NCBI RefSeq assembly: GCF_947499705.1
Contig: NZ_CANMPJ010000002.1
Span: 62,001-126,000, forward strand
Origin: an uncultured Erythrobacter sp.
GTDB taxonomy: Bacteria; Pseudomonadota; Alphaproteobacteria; Sphingomonadales; Sphingomonadaceae
DNA: 64,000 nt
Direction of reading: 5' to 3'
The notes beneath the pieces are model-generated. The model worked only from the letters and a program-made list of their open reading frames with translations. It was not told the origin of the DNA and ran no database searches. This document shows, piece by piece, positions 36,667-46,300 of the stretch; position 1 is the first letter of the stretch; each line of letters opens with the position of its first letter. Position numbers and translations under genes: made by a program.

Positions 36667-37177
36667 GGCTCCGAACATTCTGGGCATTGCTGTTCGCGCA
36701 GCTCCGAAGATCCTGGCAATCACGGCGTTGATCGTCAGCCCTGCAGTTGCGCAAGCAAGGCCAATGTCTTTGCAGCTGGCGGTTGAGGACATTCAGGACA
36801 CCGAGAATTGCGGCATCAACGATAAGCTCGTTTCGGAGGCAATGACTGAGCTTGCCAAAGCCAGAGATCTGAAATTGAAGCGGTCGAGGGCTGATTTTGT
36901 CCTGTTCGCTGACGTCAATGTGCTCGGGATCCCCAACAGTCTTGGCGTGTGGTCCAAAGCATGCAGCTTCAATATCAATATCGAAGTGCAGCGCCACCAA
37001 GAGCTTGAAATCGATCGGCTGGGCAAGGTTTTGACGAGCGCGAAGCTGTGCGATTCCGGTTATACGGGCTACATCACCGATGGAAATCTCGGATTCTTCA
37101 GCGAGGCGATTGAGCGGTCCTTCGCCGCATGTCTCGCCGAGCTGCCGACAAAGGTTGCAAAAGCGATAGCTCGCTAG
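36656..37177 (+). CDS. Exported protein of unknown function
   Basis: About 173 residues from ATG 36656, which overlaps the pyk end by 11 nt. A hydrophobic N-terminus (ILAITALIVSPAVAQA) is a signal peptide. The mature part has conserved-looking Cys (NCGIND, KACSFNI, LCDSGYTG, AACLAEL), probably forming disulfides. No domain recognised. Base composition appears somewhat less GC-rich than pyk. Confidence 0.65.
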   Translation: MRAKAPNILGIAVRAAPKILAITALIVSPAVAQARPMSLQLAVEDIQDTENCGINDKLVSEAMTELAKARDLKLKRSRADFVLFADVNVLGIPNSLGVWSKACSFNINIEVQRHQELEIDRLGKVLTSAKLCDSGYTGYITDGNLGFFSEAIERSFAACLAELPTKVAKAIAR

Positions 37178-37321
37178 TGCCCGCTTGACCGCCTTTTGGC
37201 TGGTCGCAGTCAGCGAGCACGCCTGATTAGGTTGATGGGTCAGTACCCCGCAAAATGAGAATTTGCCTTGCGCGTCAAAGTGCTTAGCATCCCCCCGCAA
37301 GTTCAACGCAGGAGCCCAACG

Positions 37322-37822
37322 ATGCTACGATCCTTCTCTCAACGCACTCTTACCGCTGCCGCTTGCGTGGCTTTGCTTTCCGCTTGCGGGGGCGAAGCGA
37401 CCGATGGTTCCGAACCAGAAGCAGCCGGCGCGGAAGAACCGGCGATCATCGATGTGCGTCAGACCAATTTCGAAGAGATCGGCGACGCGTTCAAGGCGAT
37501 CCGCGGACAGTTGGAAGGCGACAGCCCGGACTTTGCGGTGCTCGAGGCATCGGCGACCACGATCAACGCCAATGCGCAAAAGATCGGCGATCACTTCCCC
37601 GAAGGCACAGGGATGGATGCAGGCTTCGACACCGAAGCGCTGGCGACAATCTGGGAGAAACCCGAAGACTTCACCGCCGCGCATCAGAAGCTGATCGAAA
37701 CGAGCGAAGGGCTCATCACCGCAGCGCAGTCTGGCGACGTAGCTACATTCCAGGCAGCAGCCGGCGAGCTCGGCAAATCGTGCAAGGGTTGCCACGATCA
37801 ATTCCGCGTCGACGACGACTGA
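37322..37822 (+). CDS. Class II cytochrome c (cytochrome c'-like lipoprotein)
   Basis: 166 residues. Lipobox LLSACGG near residue 20, an Ala/Glu-rich linker, then a four-helix cytochrome c' body with the heme site GKSCKGCHDQFR near the C-terminus, where class II cytochromes carry it. Start ATG 37322. The b561-type cytochrome gene follows after 4 bp, a common pairing where b561 passes electrons to the c-type protein. Confidence 0.88.
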   Translation: MLRSFSQRTLTAAACVALLSACGGEATDGSEPEAAGAEEPAIIDVRQTNFEEIGDAFKAIRGQLEGDSPDFAVLEASATTINANAQKIGDHFPEGTGMDAGFDTEALATIWEKPEDFTAAHQKLIETSEGLITAAQSGDVATFQAAAGELGKSCKGCHDQFRVDDD

Positions 37823-37826
37823 CACC

Positions 37827-38510
37827 ATGACCGAGACGGCGATACCGACGCCGCCTGATCACACCGTCACGGTGTGGGACCTGCCGCTGCGGCTGTGCCA
37901 TTGGGGATTTGCTGTCCTGATCCCAGCGATGTGGTGGACTGCCGAAAATTCGGAATGGGCATGGCATAAACGGTTCGGGCTGATCTTGCTTGGCCTGCTC
38001 GCCTTCCGGATCATCTGGGGCTTCGTCGGATCTCGCACGGCGCGCTTTGCCAGCTTCGTGCGCGGTCCGGGTGCGGTGTTGGCGTACCTGAGAGGCGGCG
38101 GCGCGAAGACGATAGGGCACAACCCGCTCGGGGCTTTGAGTGTGATCGCTCTGTTGCTCGCCATGCTTGCGCAGGTCGGCATGGGTCTGTTCGCAGGTGA
38201 CCCGTTCGACGGCGCGACTGGGCCGCTAAACTCGCTGGTTGGAGTGATGACTGCAGATATGTTGACCGATTGGCATGAGACGTTTTTCGATGTCGTCGTA
38301 GTGCTTGTCGGACTGCATCTGGCGGCAATCCTGTTCTATGCGATTGTGAAGCGCAACAATCTGACAGGCCCGATGGTAAGCGGGCAGAAGGCAGTAACTG
38401 GCGGCGTCGAGGGCATAGGTGCGGTGCCTTGGGGCAAAGCGCTGGTCACCGCGGCCATTTCAGCAGGTCTAGTCATGTGGGTAGCGAACGGGGGCCCGCC
38501 GCTGAGCTGA
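37827..38510 (+). CDS. Cytochrome b561-type membrane protein
   Basis: 227 residues with four or five membrane helices. Candidate heme ligands are His in RLCHWGFAVL, TIGHNPLG, TDWHETFFDVV and GLHLAAILF. Typical of the prokaryotic b561/Ni-Fe-hydrogenase cytochrome b group. It probably transfers quinol electrons to the neighbouring cytochrome c'. Convergent with gltX, 5 bp apart. Confidence 0.88.
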   Translation: MTETAIPTPPDHTVTVWDLPLRLCHWGFAVLIPAMWWTAENSEWAWHKRFGLILLGLLAFRIIWGFVGSRTARFASFVRGPGAVLAYLRGGGAKTIGHNPLGALSVIALLLAMLAQVGMGLFAGDPFDGATGPLNSLVGVMTADMLTDWHETFFDVVVVLVGLHLAAILFYAIVKRNNLTGPMVSGQKAVTGGVEGIGAVPWGKALVTAAISAGLVMWVANGGPPLS

Positions 38511-38515
38511 CGCGT

Positions 38516-39844
38516 TTAGCCAGCTGCGCGTGCTAGCCTAACCCTCGCTTCGTTTTCGCCAATAAGCGGCAACAATTCGCCCATGTCAGGGCCGTGGTTC
38601 ATCCCGGTGAGCGCTTGGCGCAAGGGCAGGAAAAGCCCCTTCCCCTTGCGTCCCGTCTTGTCCTTCAATGCCGATGTCAGAGCGTTCCATGGATCATCGC
38701 TCCACGTCAGAGTTTGCGCTGCTTCCGTCAGGTACGCGCGATCCTCTTCGGAAAACTCAGGCTGTTCGATCGGACCTGTGACCAAACGCCACCACTCGCC
38801 AACTTCGCCGACGGTGGAGATGTTGGGCTGCACCGCATGCCAGCCAGCCTCGTCGATGCCTTCCGGCAGGCGATCTTTCACCGCATCGAACGGCATAGCG
38901 TGGACGATCGCAGTGTTGATCCGCTCAAGATCGGCATCGTCGAATTTTGCCGGTGCCCGGCCGAATGTGGAGAGATCAAATGTGTCGAGCAGCACCTGAC
39001 GATCCGCAATCGGCTCAACCGGCTTCGAAGTGCCGAGCCGGGACAGCAAGGCGATGATCGCTTCGGGCTCGATCCCGCGCTCCCGAAAGGCATCGCAGCC
39101 AAGCGAGCCGAGACGCTTGGAGAGCTTACCCTCCTTGCCAACCAGCAAGGCTTCATGTGCAAAGCTGGGCGGTGCCGCGTCCATCGCAGTGAACATCTGG
39201 ATTTGCACTGCCGTGTTGGACACGTGGTCCTCTCCGCGGAGCACTTGCGTGACACCCATATCGACATCGTCGACTGTGCTTGGAAGCATGTAGAGCCATG
39301 AACCATCGGCGCGGCGGATCACCGGATCGGAAAGCTGGGCTGGATCGAATTTGGCCGTGCCCCGTACGCCATCTTCCCATTGGATCGGCTCGCCATGATC
39401 AAGCTTGAAGCGCCAATGAGGCTGAACGCCCTCGGCTTCCTTTGCAGCGCGATCTGCGTCGGTCAGGTCCAAGGCCCCGCGATCGTAGATCGGAGGAAGT
39501 CCGCGACCGAGCAGCACTTTGCGCTTGAGTTCAAGCTCCTGCTGAGTCTCGTACGCTCGGTAGATCCGCCCCGCGTCGCGCAGGGCGTTGAACGCCGCTT
39601 CGTAGCGATCGAGCCGCTCCGACTGTCGCTCTTCCCGGTCGGCCGTTATCCCAAGCCAGGCCAGATCTTCGCGGATCGCATCGACATATTCTTCTTTCGA
39701 CCGTGCAGCGTCGGTGTCGTCGATGCGCAGGATGAATTGCCCACCAGACTTTTGGGCAAGCATCCAGTTGTGGAGCGCCGTTCGAATATTGCCGACATGA
39801 AGGCGCCCGGTTGGCGACGGTGCAAAGCGTGTGGTGGAGATCAT
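38516..39844 (-). CDS. gltX: Glutamate--tRNA ligase
   Basis: 442 residues. Class I synthetase signatures: TRFAPSPTGRLHVGN with the HIGH-like HVGN, and the KMSKS-like GKLSKRLGSLG. The ERS-type catalytic core and the C-terminal anticodon-binding region are both present. Many alphaproteobacteria carry two GluRS copies, so which tRNAs this copy charges cannot be decided here. Confidence 0.93.
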   Translation of the reverse strand: MISTTRFAPSPTGRLHVGNIRTALHNWMLAQKSGGQFILRIDDTDAARSKEEYVDAIREDLAWLGITADREERQSERLDRYEAAFNALRDAGRIYRAYETQQELELKRKVLLGRGLPPIYDRGALDLTDADRAAKEAEGVQPHWRFKLDHGEPIQWEDGVRGTAKFDPAQLSDPVIRRADGSWLYMLPSTVDDVDMGVTQVLRGEDHVSNTAVQIQMFTAMDAAPPSFAHEALLVGKEGKLSKRLGSLGCDAFRERGIEPEAIIALLSRLGTSKPVEPIADRQVLLDTFDLSTFGRAPAKFDDADLERINTAIVHAMPFDAVKDRLPEGIDEAGWHAVQPNISTVGEVGEWWRLVTGPIEQPEFSEEDRAYLTEAAQTLTWSDDPWNALTSALKDKTGRKGKGLFLPLRQALTGMNHGPDMGELLPLIGENEARVRLARAAG

Positions 39845-39882
39845 ATTGGTCCGCTAGATTGTTTTGGGCAAAGGAGAAAGCC

Positions 39883-40806
39883 ATGAATTACTCGATGAAT
39901 GTCGGCTTCTGCAGTGGACTTGCTGCGGTTGGTATCTCGATGTTTGCTCTTGGAAGCGCCCAAGCCACGACATTTTTTGAAGAGAAATTCGAGTGCCCAA
40001 TAGGTGGCGAAAAGTTCAAGGCACAAGTTGTGGCCAGCAATTCCACTTGGGGCCAAAGGGCCGACGGCAAGCCATATGGAGCACTGGCGATTTGGCCGAT
40101 CCCGGAATGCCCCGACAACGGACTCATTCTGTTCGAGGACAAGTTCGAAGAAGATGAACTGGCGTTGCTGGCTAAGGCCATTGCAACGCCTGAGTATCAA
40201 TCGATGCGTGAGATTGACACTCCTCGATTCCGCCTTTTTTGGCTCAAGCGCGCTATCGGACGCCCGGTTGGCGAACAACTTGGCGCATTGCTGCAGGCAA
40301 CTTGGCAAACCGATGAGGATTGGCCCCGGAAGATCCGTTATCAAGCTGAATTCGTGAAGCAGACCACCGGTTGGAAGCGACCGACAGGCACTAATTCCGA
40401 TGATCTAGAGACATGGTTCTGGATGAACATGCGGGCTGTGAATGCGCTTCGTGAGCTTGGTTACTACCCTGAGGGTCTCAAGCATCTCCGCTTCGTCATG
40501 AAGGAGGCACATTTACCCAAAGAACCCGATGCAAAGGAAAATGCGGAATTTTTTGGGAGTCAGCTTGAGACACTGCTTCTGGAAGAGAACCCTAATCCAG
40601 AACCGACCAACCTAACGCCTGTGCATATCGGCAGGTTCAGGTGCGTGACTGGCAAAGAGCTCACACCAGTCGAACTTGAGACCTGTGCGACCGAGCAATT
40701 TGCGGCGGCCATTCAAGAGTTTGAGTTTAAGCCGAAAGGGGCCAAAAAGCTGACTGGACGCTCCGCAATTCAGGCAGCACATGACGAATATCGGCATCAA
40801 AAGTGA
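39883..40806 (+). CDS. Exported protein of unknown function
   Basis: 307 residues starting after AAGGAG at ATG 39883. A signal peptide (SGLAAVGISMFALGSAQA) is followed by FECPIGGEKFKAQVV and, 40 residues later, IPECPDNGLILFEDKF. This two-part Cys-Pro arrangement is reminiscent of DUF2225, but I cannot confirm it. The rest is helical with Leu/Trp repeats (WLKRAIGR, LRELGYYPEGLKHLR), perhaps TPR-like. Base composition is lower in GC than the neighbours, hinting at transfer. Confidence 0.6.
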   Translation: MNYSMNVGFCSGLAAVGISMFALGSAQATTFFEEKFECPIGGEKFKAQVVASNSTWGQRADGKPYGALAIWPIPECPDNGLILFEDKFEEDELALLAKAIATPEYQSMREIDTPRFRLFWLKRAIGRPVGEQLGALLQATWQTDEDWPRKIRYQAEFVKQTTGWKRPTGTNSDDLETWFWMNMRAVNALRELGYYPEGLKHLRFVMKEAHLPKEPDAKENAEFFGSQLETLLLEENPNPEPTNLTPVHIGRFRCVTGKELTPVELETCATEQFAAAIQEFEFKPKGAKKLTGRSAIQAAHDEYRHQK

Positions 40807-40824
40807 ATCTTGTTTTGGGGGGTT

Positions 40825-41265
40825 TCAAGTGGCTCGATGCTCTGCCGCGATCAGCGCCAGCACCGCATCCCACAACCGGTGCAAGCGATCCGGACGGATG
40901 AGCCCCTCGATTGAGCCTTCAAACGCCGTGCGATCTTGCGCGCCTGCCGCATCGATCATCGCGCCGATAGACGCTTCATCGTGAGTCAGCAACTGACAGC
41001 AAAACCGCGAGACCTGGATGTTCTCGGGCCACACGGACCCGATGGTGTGAGCCAATGTGAGCGACTTCGCTGCGGTTTCCACGCTGCCCAAACGGACGGC
41101 GAGTTCAGGCACAGGATCGCGCCGCGCCCGTTCATGCAAGGCGATCAATCTCAGCGAATATAGAAAGCGAGCGGCAATTGGGCCGATGCTGGCAATTCTG
41201 GGCGGTTCAGCCAGTTGCGCAACGATAGAGCTGGAATGGGCCGATGGGGTGTGTTGCTGAGTCAT
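40825..41265 (-). CDS. Hypothetical protein
   Basis: 146 residues from ATG 41265, with AGGA about 5 nt upstream. Mostly helical, Ala/Leu/Arg-rich and soluble in appearance: PIAARFLYSLRLIALHERARRD and LHRLWDAVLALIAAEH are typical stretches (each given in part). No motif or family recognised. Convergent with the gene at 39883 and divergent from the alginate lyase. Confidence 0.5.
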   Translation of the reverse strand: MTQQHTPSAHSSSIVAQLAEPPRIASIGPIAARFLYSLRLIALHERARRDPVPELAVRLGSVETAAKSLTLAHTIGSVWPENIQVSRFCCQLLTHDEASIGAMIDAAGAQDRTAFEGSIEGLIRPDRLHRLWDAVLALIAAEHRAT

Positions 41266-41421
41266 ACAATTCCTGAGTCGCACTGCGGGTTAGGGAGTGA
41301 GCAACGCTGCCGTAGCTTTAATGCAATCGCTTCGCAATAGCGATATCTCACTCTCCATTGTTCATTCAGGTTTGATGCGCCAAAGATTTGCTCGACGATA
41401 GACACGGGGACGCTAGGCGAT

Positions 41422-42471
41422 ATGCGATTTCTTTTGATGACAGCTGCGGTTGCCGCGATTGGTTTGGGCGGCGTGGCTTATGCGGACGACCACTCCACAC
41501 CACCACCAGCCAGCGCCTTCGATCTCAGCTATTGGAAGATCACGCTTCCCGACGATCAGAACTCCGACAACAAGCCGGACGAGATCTCGGTCGCCAAGCT
41601 CAAGTCATACCAGCACCCCGATTTCTTCTACCTCGACGATCAGGGACGCATGGTCTTCACCGCTCCGAACAAGGCGATAACGACCGCGAACTCATCAAAC
41701 ACCCGCAGCGAACTGCGCCAAATGCTTCGGGGCTCGAACACCAAGATCGGCACGCACGATCCGGGCAACAACTTCGCGGTTGAAGCACGCAAGGGATCCG
41801 ACAAATTTGCATCGGTCGGTGGGCGCCTCGATGCCACTTTGCGCGTTGACCACGTTGCTTTGAATGCTGGAGAGCCCACTGCCAAGGCCGCCTATTCCGT
41901 GGTTGTCGGGCAGATACACGCGGTCAAATACAAGAGCACGAAGAGCGGCTTTGGCTACGGCAACGAGCCCATCAAAATCTACTACAAGAAGTATCCCGGC
42001 CACGAATCCGGGCGGGTGTTCTGGAACTATGAGCGCAATCTCGCCAAGGACGATCCGGACCGCAACGATCTGTCAGTCCCGGTCTTTGGCGGAAATTGGA
42101 ACGACACCGAGGACCCCGGAGACGCCGGAATCAAGCTGGGCGAGGAATTCAGCTACACCATCAACGTCCATCGCAACACGATGTATGTAACGTTCCAGAA
42201 CGAGCGGCTTGGCACCGTGACCCAAAGCCGCAGTCTGGTTCGCGGGGCTGATGAGAAGGACAATCCCTACGCCTATGGCGGGGACTCGCTCTATTTCAAA
42301 GCGGGCGCATACAATCAGTGCAGCACCAAGAGCGGCGGCGGCAACTGGTATGCGGCGTGCGCTGGAACTGGCGATTGGGACATCGACAAGGCGAACGGCG
42401 ACTACGCTCAGGTGTCTTTCTCGCGGCTGGTCCTGAGCGATTCGAACCCACCCCAACAAGCTTCCAAGTAG
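41422..42471 (+). CDS. Alginate lyase, polysaccharide lyase family 7
   Basis: 349 residues with a signal peptide (1-21). All three PL7 active-site motifs are present: RSELR (95-99), QIH (164-166) and YFKAGAYNQ (291-299). Cleaves alginate by beta-elimination. The QIH variant is usually associated with guluronate-containing blocks rather than pure mannuronate. Exported, single-domain enzyme. No other alginate-use genes (PL17, TonB receptor, KDG pathway) are in the window, so it may act in brown-algal material degradation or biofilm release. Confidence 0.92.
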   Translation: MRFLLMTAAVAAIGLGGVAYADDHSTPPPASAFDLSYWKITLPDDQNSDNKPDEISVAKLKSYQHPDFFYLDDQGRMVFTAPNKAITTANSSNTRSELRQMLRGSNTKIGTHDPGNNFAVEARKGSDKFASVGGRLDATLRVDHVALNAGEPTAKAAYSVVVGQIHAVKYKSTKSGFGYGNEPIKIYYKKYPGHESGRVFWNYERNLAKDDPDRNDLSVPVFGGNWNDTEDPGDAGIKLGEEFSYTINVHRNTMYVTFQNERLGTVTQSRSLVRGADEKDNPYAYGGDSLYFKAGAYNQCSTKSGGGNWYAACAGTGDWDIDKANGDYAQVSFSRLVLSDSNPPQQASK

Positions 42472-42485
42472 CGTTCGCTTTCGGA

Positions 42486-42529
42486 CGAGACCGATCGCCG
42501 CGCCTTGAATGGCACGGCGACTGGTCTCG
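42486..42529. terminator. Possible bidirectional hairpin between convergent genes
   Basis: Arms 42486-42500 and 42515-42529 pair over 15 positions with a 2-nt internal mismatch, between the stop codons of the alginate lyase and the convergent periplasmic protein. No T-run follows on either side, so it is a weak terminator candidate. Confidence 0.4.
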
Positions 42530-42541
42530 CCTGTCCAAAGA

Positions 42542-43243
42542 TCACTTTGGCTTTATCGAGAAGCTGTGTTCGATGTAGAGGAACACCTCGGTCTCGCTGG
42601 CCTGTTTCCAATAGAGGTCTGAATCCAGCCCATCGATGGAAACTCCGTAGTCAGACCCGAATTGCGCTGCGTAGCTCTTCGCTTCGCGCGCGACTGTCTT
42701 GACCACATCCAGCCGATATTGGTCAGGGTCGGTGATTGCCAGGCTCGTCCGCCCGGTATCAATATAGGACCGGCCATTGGCAACGACCGATTTGACGAAC
42801 GGGTCTATCCGCTCATTTGCCTCGTCGGCGCTTTTGATTTCACCGCCAACAGGCAACCGCGCATAGATGGTCACACGGGTCGTATCCGGCCTTGATCCAC
42901 TGCCAAACGTGAGCTTGTCCAATCTGTCAGCGGTTACAGGTTCGAGAGTGTATTGCCCTGCCACCAGCGAAATGCCTTGCTGCTGCGCCGCCGCGATAGT
43001 CGCGCGCAGCATAGCAGTCACTTCAGCCTGGCGTGCTTCGCGGTCACGCGAATCCGAACTGACAAAGAGTGGCTTAACAAAGAAATCAGCCTGCCGTGTG
43101 AGCCCTATCGCGGAGACATCTTTGCCCAGATATTGGTTTACGCTGCTCCGATCCTGCCGCGCTCCGGTCACGACGACTTGGGCGTTGGCGACTGCTGGCA
43201 GCACGAAACTGGCGATGGCTGCGATTCCAACAAAGACTTTCAT
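42542..43243 (-). CDS. Periplasmic protein of unknown function (SIMPL-like)
   Basis: 233 residues with a signal peptide (MKVFVGIAAIASFVLPAVANA region). The body has VVVTGARQDRSS, then repeated strand-helix patterns and a long helix REARQAEVTAMLRATIAAAQQQG, quoted as REARQAEVTAMLRATIAA. The alternation faintly resembles SIMPL/DUF541 periplasmic proteins; not certain. Start ATG 43243 at the signal peptide. Ends convergent with the alginate lyase. Confidence 0.55.
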   Translation of the reverse strand: MKVFVGIAAIASFVLPAVANAQVVVTGARQDRSSVNQYLGKDVSAIGLTRQADFFVKPLFVSSDSRDREARQAEVTAMLRATIAAAQQQGISLVAGQYTLEPVTADRLDKLTFGSGSRPDTTRVTIYARLPVGGEIKSADEANERIDPFVKSVVANGRSYIDTGRTSLAITDPDQYRLDVVKTVAREAKSYAAQFGSDYGVSIDGLDSDLYWKQASETEVFLYIEHSFSIKPK

Positions 43244-43317
43244 TCCTGTTCTCCCCTTCTTCGAAGACGACCAACGATATGAAGCGGCAAACCCGCCTCG
43301 TTGCTGAACAGGCAAAG

Positions 43318-43352
43318 AAAAACCCCGCCGAAGCTTTGCGCTTCAGCGGGGG
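43318..43352 (-). terminator. Intrinsic terminator of rpoBC
   Basis: In the minus-strand reading, a 12-bp stem (43340-43351 with 43323-43334, one G-U or mismatch) and a 5-nt loop are followed by a run of five U encoded by 43318-43322. It lies 35 bp after the rpoC stop and ends the rpoB-rpoC transcript. Confidence 0.85.
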
Positions 43353-43386
43353 TCTTTTCATTCAGCGTCGGATGACGCGGTGAGGC

Positions 43387-46300
43387 TTACTCCGCTGCCG
43401 GGGCCTCGCCGCCGCCCATTGCAGCTTTCATCGCTTCTTCGCTCGAAACCGGATCGGCTGCAGGCTCTGGCTCGACAGCATTCGCAACTGCCAGCTTTTC
43501 TTGCTGCTTCTTCCAAGCGGCCTTGAGCGCGGCATCACGGCTCGACGCGGTGACGCGCATGCGGTTCATGCCTGCACCCGTACCTGCCGGGATCAGACGG
43601 CCCACGATCACGTTCTCCTTGAGACCGATCAGCGTGTCCTGCTTCCCTTCGACCGCCGCCTGCGTGAGCACGCGAGTGGTTTCCTGGAACGAGGCTGCCG
43701 AGATGAAGCTGCGGGTCTGCAGCGACGCCTTGGTGATGCCGAGCAGAACCGGCGTGCCCTCGGCTGGCTGCTTACCCTTGCCGAGCTTCGCATTGTATTC
43801 GAGCATCTCGGCCAGATCGACCTGCTCGCCGGGTAGCAGCGTTGTGTCGCCGCCATTGGTGATCTCAACCTTCTGCAGCATCTGGCGAACGATCACCTCG
43901 ATGTGCTTGTCGTTGATCTTCACGCCCTGCAGTCGGTAGACTTCCTGGATCTCGTTGACGAGATACTCAGCCAGCGCTTCGATCCCCATCACTTCGAGGA
44001 TGTCGTGCGGGTTCGGCGAACCTGAGATGAGCGTATCGCCCTTCTTCACGAAGTCGCCTTCCTGCACGTCGATCACCTTGGTCTTGGGGATCAGGTACTC
44101 GACTGCATCACCTTCCTCGGGAATGATCGCGATCTTGCGCTTCGCCTTGTATTCGCGAACGAACTCGATCTTGCCCGAAATCTTGGCGATGACGGACATG
44201 TCCTTTGGCAAACGCGCTTCGAACAGTTCGGCTACACGCGGCAGACCGCCGGTGATGTCGCGGGTCTTGGCAGCCTCGCGCGAAGCACGCGCAAGAATGT
44301 CACCAGCATCAACCGTCTGGCCATCTTCAACCGACAGGGTCGTACCCGGAGCCAGCATGTAACGCTGCGCTTCGGTTTCGCCTTCTTCGGTCTGACCTTC
44401 GCCGAGAAGAGTCATACGCGGACGCAGCTCTTCCTTCTTCTTCCGGCCAGTTGCCCGGTTTTCGGTCACGACTCGCTGGGCAATACCCGTCGCGTCATCG
44501 GTCTGCTCTTCGAGCGTGGTGCCTTCGATAAGGTCCTGATACTTCACCACACCCGACTGTTCGGTGATGATCGGCAGGGTGAACGGATCCCATTCTGCGA
44601 GCCGCTCACCTTCCTTCACCTTCTGTCCGTCCTTGAACATGATGACAGTACCGTAAGGCACTTTGTGCATTTCACGTTCGCGGCCCTCGGCATCGATCAC
44701 GGCAATTTCACCGTTACGTGCCAGCGACAGGATCCGGCCCTTCTTGTCGGTGATGGTCGGCATATCGCGCAATTCGACCTTACCATCCGAGATCGCCTCG
44801 AGATGGCTGGTTTCATTGAGCTGAGCCGCGCCGCCGATGTGGAACGTCCGCATCGTCAGCTGAGTGCCCGGCTCACCGATCGACTGAGCGGCGATAACAC
44901 CTACAGCTTCGCCGATATTGACCGGCGTACCGCGAGCAAGGTCACGGCCATAGCATGTGCCGCAAACGCCCTGGTCAGCTTCACAGACCAGCGGTGAACG
45001 GATCTTGGCAGACTGGGTTTCAGCCGCTTCGATTTCCTTCACCATCGGCTCGTCGACAAGAGTACCGGCCTTGACGATGACTTCACCGGTCGACGCGTTG
45101 ACGATGTCCTCGGCCAGCGTGCGGCCCAGAATACGCTCGCCAAGCGAAGCAATCACCGAACCACCCTGAACGATAGCGCGCATTTCCAGCGCGTTCTCGG
45201 TCTTGCAGTCCTCGACTACGATCGTGCAGTCTTGCGACACGTCAACCAGACGGCGGGTCAGGTAACCCGAGTTCGCCGTCTTCAGAGCGGTGTCGGCGAG
45301 GCCCTTACGCGCGCCGTGGGTTGAGTTGAAGTATTCAAGAACGGTCAGACCTTCCTTGAAGTTCGAGATAATCGGCGTCTCGATGATCTCGCCCGAAGGC
45401 TTGGCCATCAGACCGCGCATACCGGCGAGCTGCTTCATCTGCGCGGGCGAACCACGCGCACCGGAGTGGCTCATCATGTAGATCGAGTTGATCTGCGCTT
45501 CCTTGCCGTCCTTGTCGATCGGCTTGGCCTTAATCTCGTCCATCATGGCGTCGGCAACCTGGTCGCCGCAACGGCTCCAGGCGTCGATCACCTTGTTGTA
45601 CTTCTCTTGCTGCGTGATCAGACCGTCCTGATACTGTTGCTCATAGCCAGCAACCAGATCCTTGGTCTCATCGACCAGTTTGATCTTCGCATCTGGGATG
45701 ATCATGTCATCCTTACCGAAGCTGATCCCGGCCTTGAACGCGTGGCGGAAGCCGAGAACCATGATGGCGTCGGCGAACAGCACGGTGTCCTTCTGACCGG
45801 TGTGACGATAAACCTGGTCGATCACGTCGCCGATCTCACGCTTGGTGAGCAGACGGTTGATGATGTCAAATGGAACCTTGTGGTTCTTTGGCAGACATTC
45901 ACCGATCAGCATCCGCCCCGGCGTCGTTTCGAAGCGTGTCATCACCACATTGCCATCCTCATCGGCCTGCGGAACGCGGGCGAGGATCTTGGTGTGGAGC
46001 GTGACAGACTTTGTTTCGAGCGCCTGGTGCACTTCGGCCATATCGGCGAAGCGAGGCAGTTTCTCGACCTTGGTGCCGTCTTCGTTTTCGAGGAATTCCG
46101 GTGTCTTCTCCTGCCGCTCCATGGAGAGGTAGTAGAGACCCAGAACCATATCCTGCGAAGGCACGATGATCGGCTTGCCGTTGGCGGGCGAGAGGATGTT
46201 GTTCGTCGACATCATCAGCACGCGCGCTTCCAGCTGCGCTTCGAGCGACAGCGGAACGTGGACAGCCATTTGGTCACCGTCGAAGTCGGCGTTGAAAGCC

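Noticed and set aside
42542..43243. Part of a TonB-dependent receptor because of VVVTGAR after the signal peptide
   Set aside because: Too short, no plug or barrel signature; SIMPL-like periplasmic protein is a better though weak match.
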